Assembly: GCA_027021365.1 (NCBI GenBank)
Contig: JALUUM010000032.1
Coordinates: 213,988-277,987, forward strand
DNA: 64,000 bases
Origin: Spirochaetales bacterium
Lineage (GTDB): Bacteria; Spirochaetota; Spirochaetia; SZUA-6
Reading direction: 5' to 3'
Of this stretch, positions 59,569 through 64,000 are shown one piece after another (the stretch's first letter is position 1; each line of letters opens with the position of its first letter). Made by a program: the position numbers and the translations under genes. The notes beneath the pieces were generated by a model. That model was not told where the DNA came from. It saw only the letters and a list, made by a program, of their open reading frames with translations, and did not search any database.

Positions 59569-59643
59569 GGGCGGCTAGCTCAGGTTGGTTAGAGCACTAG
59601 CTCGACACGCTAGGGGTCACTGGTTCGAGTCCAGTGTCGCCCA
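59569..59643 (+). tRNA. tRNA-Val (GAC) with C at position 33
   Basis: A 75-base cloverleaf: acceptor GGGCGGC/GTCGCCC, D stem GCTC/GAGC with GG in the loop, anticodon stem CTAGC/GCTAG, loop TCGACAC giving anticodon GAC, five-base variable loop, T stem ACTGG/CCAGT with TTCGAGT, discriminator A, no CCA. All stems pair. The base before the anticodon is C instead of the almost universal T33. The 3' half of the gene borders an integrase gene and is the likely integration site. Confidence 0.92.
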
Positions 59644-59671
59644 TATAACTTATTAATATATAATGAATTAT

Positions 59672-59700
59672 AAAGGCTCTATTTTAATAGAGCCTTTTTT
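59672..59700 (+). terminator. Rho-independent terminator after tRNA-Val
   Basis: AAAGGCTCTATT pairs with AATAGAGCCTTT (59672-59697), with a very short loop, and ends in a T run. It separates the tRNA from the integrase promoter. Being downstream of the crossover site it may belong to the element. Confidence 0.85.
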
Positions 59701-59701
59701 A

Positions 59702-59737
59702 TTGACAAATTTTCAAAAACGTGCCATAAAAGTGCCA
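59702..59737 (+). promoter_or_regulatory. Integrase promoter with twin GTGCCA sites
   Basis: TTGACA (59702-59707), 17 bases, CATAAA (59725-59730). Two copies of GTGCCA (59721-59726 and 59732-59737) lie 11 bases apart, about one helical turn, over and after the -10. They may bind the integrase, an excisionase or a repressor. Confidence 0.45.
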
Positions 59738-59744
59738 GAAAATT

Positions 59745-60887
59745 ATGAAAAAACCGTTTTATTTGAAGAAGGTTAAAAGAAAATCTGGAGTAGTTTATTT
59801 ATACAAATTAAATAAAGAATCTGGTGTAGTGAGCCGTGATGAGACAATTTTTCATTCTACAGGACAATCATCCAAAGCAAAAGCCGAGGTTTATGTTCTG
59901 AAAATTATTGAGGAAAAGAAAAAACAACGGATTGCTATTAATCTTACGCTTAGAGAATATGCTGAACCATTTTATTTATGGGATAAATGTCCTCACATCA
60001 GGAGATTGTTGGATGAGAATAAATCTATTACAAAAAGATATGCTAATATTCAAAGACAGACACTGGAAAAATATATTTTTAAAGATCAAATAGCAGATAT
60101 GATGATTTCTGATATAAGAAGGGCTGATGTATTGGATTTCAGGTCCAGGCTGCTTAAGAGAACCGGAGAACGAACTGTTAATAGAGTAATTGGAATATTG
60201 AAGCTGATATTTAAAGAAGGCATATATAGAGAAGAATTGGACCGGGATCCAACTGTTGGAATAGGCGAAATAAAATATCAGAAGAAAATCACCGGTATAT
60301 TTTCTGTAGATGAATTAAAAAGGCTTTTTCCGGAAAATTCCTTTGGACCATGGGCTGGACTTCTTGATTATGCTTGTTTTCTCCTTGCAGCGACAACAGG
60401 TATGAGGAGAGGTGAGATATTAGGCTTGCACTGGAGAAATGTTGATCTTGATAATGGAATAATCCATATAGTAGAAGCATGGAAAGGCGGGGATGAGATA
60501 GGGGAGCCAAAATGGAATCAGAAGCGAGTAGCACCTCTACCGGAGAGAACTATACAGGTATTATCTCAGTTAAGAGAAGATAGCATACGCACCAATCCGG
60601 ATGATTATGTCTTTTGTTACGATGATGGACAAAGGTTGGGCGAGACATGGTGGAAAAAACACTTTCAGAATGCGATGAAAAAAGCTGGTATCGAAACCAG
60701 GGCTCGCAATCTTAAACCACATAGTTTTAGGCACACCTTAAACACCCTCTTACGAGATGCAGGTCAAGACCCAGCAAAGATCAGGGCAACATTGGGATGG
60801 AGACAAGAGCGCACACAGGATGGATATACTCATTGGCAGGCGGAGCATTTAAGACAGCAAGCGGATATTATTGATGGGGTGTTTTAA
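59745..60887 (+). CDS. int: Tyrosine recombinase / phage-type integrase
   Basis: A 380-residue integrase. The N-terminal ~70 residues are an arm-binding-like part, ~90-180 a core-binding SAM-like domain (LRRADVLDFRSRLLKRTGER region), and ~195-375 the catalytic domain. Arg is in ATTGMRRGEILGLHW, the H-x-x-R is in PHSFRHTLN, and the Tyr nucleophile is in TQDGYTHWQ. All catalytic residues are present, so the gene looks functional. It should insert the element into the adjacent tRNA-Val by site-specific recombination. No ribosome site is seen before ATG 59745. Confidence 0.93.
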   Translation: MKKPFYLKKVKRKSGVVYLYKLNKESGVVSRDETIFHSTGQSSKAKAEVYVLKIIEEKKKQRIAINLTLREYAEPFYLWDKCPHIRRLLDENKSITKRYANIQRQTLEKYIFKDQIADMMISDIRRADVLDFRSRLLKRTGERTVNRVIGILKLIFKEGIYREELDRDPTVGIGEIKYQKKITGIFSVDELKRLFPENSFGPWAGLLDYACFLLAATTGMRRGEILGLHWRNVDLDNGIIHIVEAWKGGDEIGEPKWNQKRVAPLPERTIQVLSQLREDSIRTNPDDYVFCYDDGQRLGETWWKKHFQNAMKKAGIETRARNLKPHSFRHTLNTLLRDAGQDPAKIRATLGWRQERTQDGYTHWQAEHLRQQADIIDGVF

Positions 60888-60954
60888 AGAAATTATTTTT
60901 TTAGTTTATCTTTTATGCAAAGCGCTACCGTTTTCTAAATGATACTAAACATAT

Positions 60955-60993
60955 ATTAATGAATTATTGCTTGACAGCATTGTTAATTCATTA
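60955..60993. promoter_or_regulatory. Operator-like inverted repeat around a TTGACA box, upstream of the ImmA gene
   Basis: TTAATGAATTA (60955-60965) and its exact complement TAATTCATTAA (60983-60993) flank TTGACA (60970-60975). Ten of the eleven bases recur at 61071-61081 just before the ImmA start, and at 59660-59670 ahead of the integrase. This looks like a repressor site of the XRE-type regulator encoded next. The stretch 60888-61090 holds nothing else. Confidence 0.5.
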
Positions 60994-61090
60994 AAAATAA
61001 ATGTTTAATAACAAAAAAATATTATTGAAAATTAATAAATTTTTGATAATAATAAAGTAATTTAGTAAATAAATTCATTAAGATTTTTGC

Positions 61091-62272
61091 ATGGCTAGTA
61101 AAATAAGTGGTATTAATCCCAAAATTCTAAAATGGGCTAGAGAACAGGCAGGATATTCTATTCAAGAAGTTGCTATTGCGTTAAAAAAAAATGAAACAAT
61201 AATAAGGAGATGGGAAAACGGAGAGGATGCTCCGACCTATGTACAATTAGAAAAAATAGCATATACATTATATAAACGACCATTAGCATTATTCTTTTTC
61301 CCTGAGCCGCCTAGGCAAGATGAAGTGGGAAAAGAATTCCGCACTCTTCCAAAATTTGAAATTGAGAATTTAGCTTCTGATACCCGTTATGCGCTAAGAC
61401 AAGCTAAAGTTATGCAATTAACTCTAAAAGAGTTAAATGACGGAGTTAATCCAAGTGAAAATAAAATATTTAGGGATATTCAGATAACATATGAAATACC
61501 AATTAATAAACTTGTTGCCCTAATAAGAGCATATCTTGGCATAACTCTAAAAGATCAGACTAAATGGAAGAATAATAGAATTGCATTCAAAAAATGGAGA
61601 GATTTAATACAGAAAAAGGGAATATTTATTTTTAAACGATCATTCAAACAAATTGATATTTCTGGTTTCAGTTTAATTGATACTGAATTTCCAATTATTT
61701 ATGTTAATAATAGTACAGCAATCTCACGGCAAATATTTACCATTTTCCATGAACTTGCTCATATTTTACTTCATAATAGTGGGATCACCAAAACTAATGA
61801 TAATTATATCGATTCTTTAAAAGATGTTTCTAAGAAAATTGAAATATTTTGCAATAGATTTGCAGCAGATTTTTTAGTTCCAGAAAGTGATTTTAAACAT
61901 TGGACTCATCTTAATCCACATGAAGATGAGAACATTACAAAAATCGCTAAATATTATTGCGTAAGCAGAGAAGTAATATTACGTAAATTTTATGATAAAA
62001 GTCTAGTTGATCGGAACTATTATGAAAAGAAAATAATTCAATGGAATAAGGAATATCAGAAAAATAGGAAGTTAAAATATAAAGAAAGTAAAGTAAGGGG
62101 AAATTATTATCCTTCACAAGTATCATATTTTGGGGAAAGATTTTTAGAATTAGCATTCAGTAGATATTATAAGGGATATTGCAGTTTGGAGCAATTAGCT
62201 GATTATTTTAATATGAAAATAAATAATGTATTAAATCTAGAGCAATATTTCTTGGGTAAGAAATCAAAATAA
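61091..62272 (+). CDS. XRE-ImmA/IrrE metallopeptidase
   Basis: A 393-residue protein. The N-terminal helix-turn-helix (about 8-65; EVAIALKKNETIIRRWENGE) is of the XRE type. The middle and C-terminus form an ImmA/IrrE zinc-peptidase domain with FHELAHILLHNSG (HExxH) and a following EIFCNRFAADFLVP helix. ImmA cleaves phage or element repressors; IrrE-type proteins regulate stress genes. Its stop overlaps the PIN gene start (TAATG), so the two form a pair, a common toxin-antitoxin-like arrangement. It may bind the inverted repeat upstream and control its own expression. Composition is A+T rich. Confidence 0.85.
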   Translation: MASKISGINPKILKWAREQAGYSIQEVAIALKKNETIIRRWENGEDAPTYVQLEKIAYTLYKRPLALFFFPEPPRQDEVGKEFRTLPKFEIENLASDTRYALRQAKVMQLTLKELNDGVNPSENKIFRDIQITYEIPINKLVALIRAYLGITLKDQTKWKNNRIAFKKWRDLIQKKGIFIFKRSFKQIDISGFSLIDTEFPIIYVNNSTAISRQIFTIFHELAHILLHNSGITKTNDNYIDSLKDVSKKIEIFCNRFAADFLVPESDFKHWTHLNPHEDENITKIAKYYCVSREVILRKFYDKSLVDRNYYEKKIIQWNKEYQKNRKLKYKESKVRGNYYPSQVSYFGERFLELAFSRYYKGYCSLEQLADYFNMKINNVLNLEQYFLGKKSK

Positions 62273-62742
62273 TGATTTATGTATTTGATACAAGTAGTTT
62301 TATTGTACTGGGGCATTATTTTCCTCAAAGATTTCCTTCATTTTGGCAAAATTTTAATGATTATGTCATATCAGGAAGAATAATATCAGTTAGGGAAGTT
62401 TATAAAGAACTAAAAAACAAAGGTAACAAGAAACATTTAGACGATTGGATTGAAAAGAATAAGAATATTTTTATTATTCCAAATGAGAAAGAAACAGATT
62501 TTGTAAAGGAAATCTTTCGTATACCTCATTTCCAGCAAATTGTTACTACGCGACATAGATTAAGTGGGATGCCGGTTGCAGATCCTTTTATAATAGCGGT
62601 TGCAAAAATACGTAAAGGCATTGTTGTTACCGAAGAAAATAAGAAGGAACATGCAGCGCGTATTCCGAACATATGTGAATACTTTGATATTGCATGGACT
62701 AACTTAAATGGCTTCATGGAACAAGAAAAATGGAAATATTAA
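62272..62742 (+). CDS. PIN-like DUF4411 protein, probable toxin
   Basis: A 156-residue PIN-fold protein of the DUF4411 type: MIYVFDTSSFIVLGHYFP with the first acidic residue, IISVREVYKEL with the Glu, PVADPFIIAVAK with the Asp and GIVVTEENKK. Four acidic residues suggest a metal-dependent RNase. Together with the XRE-ImmA protein it forms a two-gene module found on many elements, probably a toxin with its regulator. ATG 62272 overlaps the upstream stop by one base. Confidence 0.85.
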   Translation: MIYVFDTSSFIVLGHYFPQRFPSFWQNFNDYVISGRIISVREVYKELKNKGNKKHLDDWIEKNKNIFIIPNEKETDFVKEIFRIPHFQQIVTTRHRLSGMPVADPFIIAVAKIRKGIVVTEENKKEHAARIPNICEYFDIAWTNLNGFMEQEKWKY

Positions 62743-62766
62743 TTTTCAGGTAGATCAAAAAAATAT

Positions 62767-63033
62767 CTATTTCTTATTCTTATTAAATAATTCTGCCTCT
62801 AAAAATATTTTTTTAAGATATTTTTTAACCTGTCTTCGATCTTTAAACTGATTCTTGATTATAATTTCTTTTAATTTGTGAGAATTAAGCCAAACAACAA
62901 GATCGCATCCGGATCGATCTTCGAGTATTCTTACGTCAAATAAGTCTAGTTCGACTCCATGTTCGTATGATAAATCTCTGATTGATTGAATGATATAGGC
63001 AAGTAACATATCAGAATCAATAATTTGATTCAT
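62767..63033 (-). CDS. Small hypothetical protein
   Basis: An 88-residue soluble protein with a strong ribosome site (AGGAGGT, seven bases before ATG 63033), which argues it is real. It has helices and a strand (DSDMLLAYIIQSIRDLSYEH, then CDLVVWLN) and a Lys-rich end. No family recognised. Convergent to the PIN gene with 24 bases between. Confidence 0.6.
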   Translation of the reverse strand: MNQIIDSDMLLAYIIQSIRDLSYEHGVELDLFDVRILEDRSGCDLVVWLNSHKLKEIIIKNQFKDRRQVKKYLKKIFLEAELFNKNKK

Positions 63034-63185
63034 AGAAAAGACCTCCTATAAGAGAATATATTATTGATTACTTTTTATATTAGTGTTTGGACTTTTATGA
63101 TATGAGTAATAGATCTTTAAAGAAAAAGGATAGGCGCATTTAATGTGATACTATCATAGGGATAAAGTGCGTGCAAGAAGAAATA

Positions 63186-63624
63186 TCAAAAATCTAATTC
63201 ATTTTGTGAGTCGATAATGGTTTTTTCTGCTTGTTTTTGTGCCTGAATTTGCTCTGGCATCTCAGGACTCTTGCCTGATAATATTTCTTCAATGGTCAAT
63301 ATTTAAATCTTTGGATAATCCTTTCCCTATCCTTCAGAAAGGTAAAACCTTTTAGATATTGCATCTTTTTTCATAGGTCCTGTGGGTTCTTCTAATGTAA
63401 TAAAAACACCTATTTCAGCGTTGTCTCTATCAATTACATGTTCTAAATCTCTAATATATTTTACAGATATATGATGACTTTTTACTCGCACTATAGCTTT
63501 TTTAGATTTTCGGAACCATTTTTAAATAAGCAAAAACATCTATTCTGATATTTGCTCCTTTTTTTTCACCGTAAGGGTGGACATTAATTAAAGATAAAGC
63601 CCCTAATTGGAATTGATATTTATT
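63186..63624 (-). pseudogene. Decayed C-terminus of a site-specific DNA methyltransferase
   Basis: On the minus strand, pieces match the C-terminal nuclease-like end of type III-like/N6 DNA methyltransferases: YQFQLGALSLINVHPYGEKK, then after a frameshift near 63515 KKAIVRVKSHHISVKYIRDL and GVFITLEEPTGPMKKDA, then ILTIEEILSGK and a short tail ending NELDF before a TGA (63186-63188). There are in-frame TAG and TAA codons between the pieces and a stop just upstream of the first. The N-terminal catalytic part is absent. It is a remnant of a restriction-modification gene carried by the element. Confidence 0.75.
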
Positions 63625-63796
63625 TTAAGAAGCCATTTTCTTAAACTGGGAAAATATTTTGATTACTAGTTTATTATATATTGAAATATTCTTATTGCCT
63701 TTGTATACTAAAATTGTAAGGAAATATATTTTAGAAGATTTCATTGAATATAATGGTTAAGATTTTTCATTTGACTTAGTAATAAAGATATCTATT
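63625..63796. other. A+T-rich gap of the element without recognised gene
   Basis: Between the methyltransferase remnant and the last gene I see no reading frame of note. TTGACT (63771-63776) and TATTAT (63793-63798) are spaced by 16 bases, but the -10 overlaps the ATG of the following gene. A short leader from an earlier start is therefore more likely. Confidence 0.3.
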
Positions 63797-64000
63797 ATGA
63801 AAAAGAAATCTTTCCTTTCAAATCCATTAATTAGTCATTCAATTACAGGGGCTTTAATTGGTTATTTTATATTTCATCCAGTCACAATGAGTATTCATGA
63901 TCTTATGAATTATTTAAGAGGAGAGGGTGATTTTTATTTCTGGTCTAATGTATTGGATCCTTTTAAGCTAAGAATGCTTCCAACAGCTTTACTATATACT
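63797..64000 (+). CDS. Unidentified protein, N-terminal part (cut by window end)
   Basis: An open frame from ATG 63797 to the last base (68 codons, no stop): MKKKSFLSNPLISHSITGAL, then LIGYFIFHPVTMSIHDLMNY and an end rich in aromatic and Leu residues. A hydrophobic stretch (about 17-30) and the start of a second near 62 suggest a membrane protein. No family can be named from this piece. Confidence 0.5.
   Translation, partial: MKKKSFLSNPLISHSITGALIGYFIFHPVTMSIHDLMNYLRGEGDFYFWSNVLDPFKLRMLPTALLYT

Larger units (their letters stand above)
59644..64000 (+). mobile_element. Integrated element beside tRNA-Val (right end outside window)
   Basis: Starts at the 3' end of tRNA-Val. It carries a tyrosine integrase reading away from the tRNA, an XRE-ImmA/PIN pair, a small hypothetical gene, a decayed methyltransferase fragment and the start of another gene. 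The sequence is clearly richer in A+T than the core to its left and less densely coding. No second copy of the tRNA 3' end is found to 64000, so the right attachment site lies beyond. Confidence 0.65.

Noticed and set aside
59569..59643. tRNA read as Asp (GTC) or Ser (CGA)
   Set aside because: With five-pair stems and a seven-base loop the anticodon is GAC; shifting the loop breaks the stem.
63771..63798. TTGACT-16-TATTAT as promoter of the last partial gene
   Set aside because: The -10 overlaps the ATG at 63797, so a transcript from it would begin inside the coding region.
62742..64000. Right attachment site (copy of the tRNA 3' end)
   Set aside because: I searched by eye for the T-arm sequence and CGCCCA and found no copy before the window end.
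1..64000. CRISPR arrays, rRNA genes and insertion sequences
   Set aside because: No regularly spaced repeats, no rRNA sequence and no transposase were seen anywhere in the window.

Overview
The window is a 64 kb piece of a spirochaete chromosome (phylum Spirochaetota, probably a free-living or marine Spirochaetia lineage). Three things support this: a cheA / cheW-cheR fusion / cheX / cheY operon in the order known from Treponema, a pair of Maf/DUF115 flagellin-glycosylation type proteins behind a Glu-rich repeat protein, and protein sequences that look spirochaetal throughout. Most of the DNA is densely packed core chromosome with moderately low G+C by eye. The last ~4.4 kb is clearly more A+T rich and is an integrated element next to a tRNA gene.

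Layout. 1-1767: end of a phosphonate-type ABC transporter (PhnC tail, PhnE with an unusual extracytoplasmic insert). 1850-3245: MFS transporter and tRNA-Met, both on the minus strand. 3286-8048: a promoter and a four-gene operon made of a cytoplasmic sulfite-oxidase-fold protein that lacks the molybdenum-ligand cysteine, two class III nucleotide-cyclase-like proteins (one with metal ligands kept, one degenerate), and a PDZ-7TM histidine kinase. This set looks like an undescribed signalling module. 8070-10524: ComB-like phosphatase divergent from a LeuA-family synthase whose second active-site histidine motif is replaced. 10499-15097 (minus): 7TM protein, REC-PilZ protein, tandem methyltransferase, EF-P and its lysine ligase EpmA. 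15165-19867: M16C peptidase, Hsp20, RNase Z. 19921-24219: Gld-type ABC exporter operon with a DUF4340 protein. 24237-33202: degenerate GGDEF membrane protein, Memo-family protein, and an operon of Glu-rich repeat protein, GAF protein and two Maf proteins. 33398-37549: FtsB-like protein, TsaC-like protein, VanY-like lipoprotein, Lon. 37660-43729: tight operon recO-thpR-pdp-recJ-M23 peptidase-rpsU. The rpsU gene appears to start at an ATA codon. 43825-46080: polar amino-acid ABC transporter. 46227-49887: FAH-family enzyme, two outer-membrane barrels, a second REC-PilZ protein. 50014-54566: chemotaxis operon. 54629-59507: small protein, lipoprotein, and a 1343-residue protein joining a LeuA-regulatory-like domain to two PEP-utiliser swivel domains and LRV-type repeats.

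59569-64000: tRNA-Val(GAC), with C instead of the near-universal U at position 33, followed by a tyrosine integrase, an XRE-ImmA/IrrE plus PIN (DUF4411) pair, a small hypothetical gene, a decayed DNA-methyltransferase C-terminus and the start of an unidentified gene cut by the window edge. An 11-base palindromic half-site recurs in front of the integrase and ImmA genes, suggesting one element-encoded regulator.

Two themes run through the window. The first is signalling proteins with lost catalytic residues (pseudo-cyclase, GGDEF without GGDEF, REC domains without the acidic pair, Moco protein without its Cys). The second is spirochaetal motility and chemotaxis (Che operon, Maf proteins, PilZ proteins).
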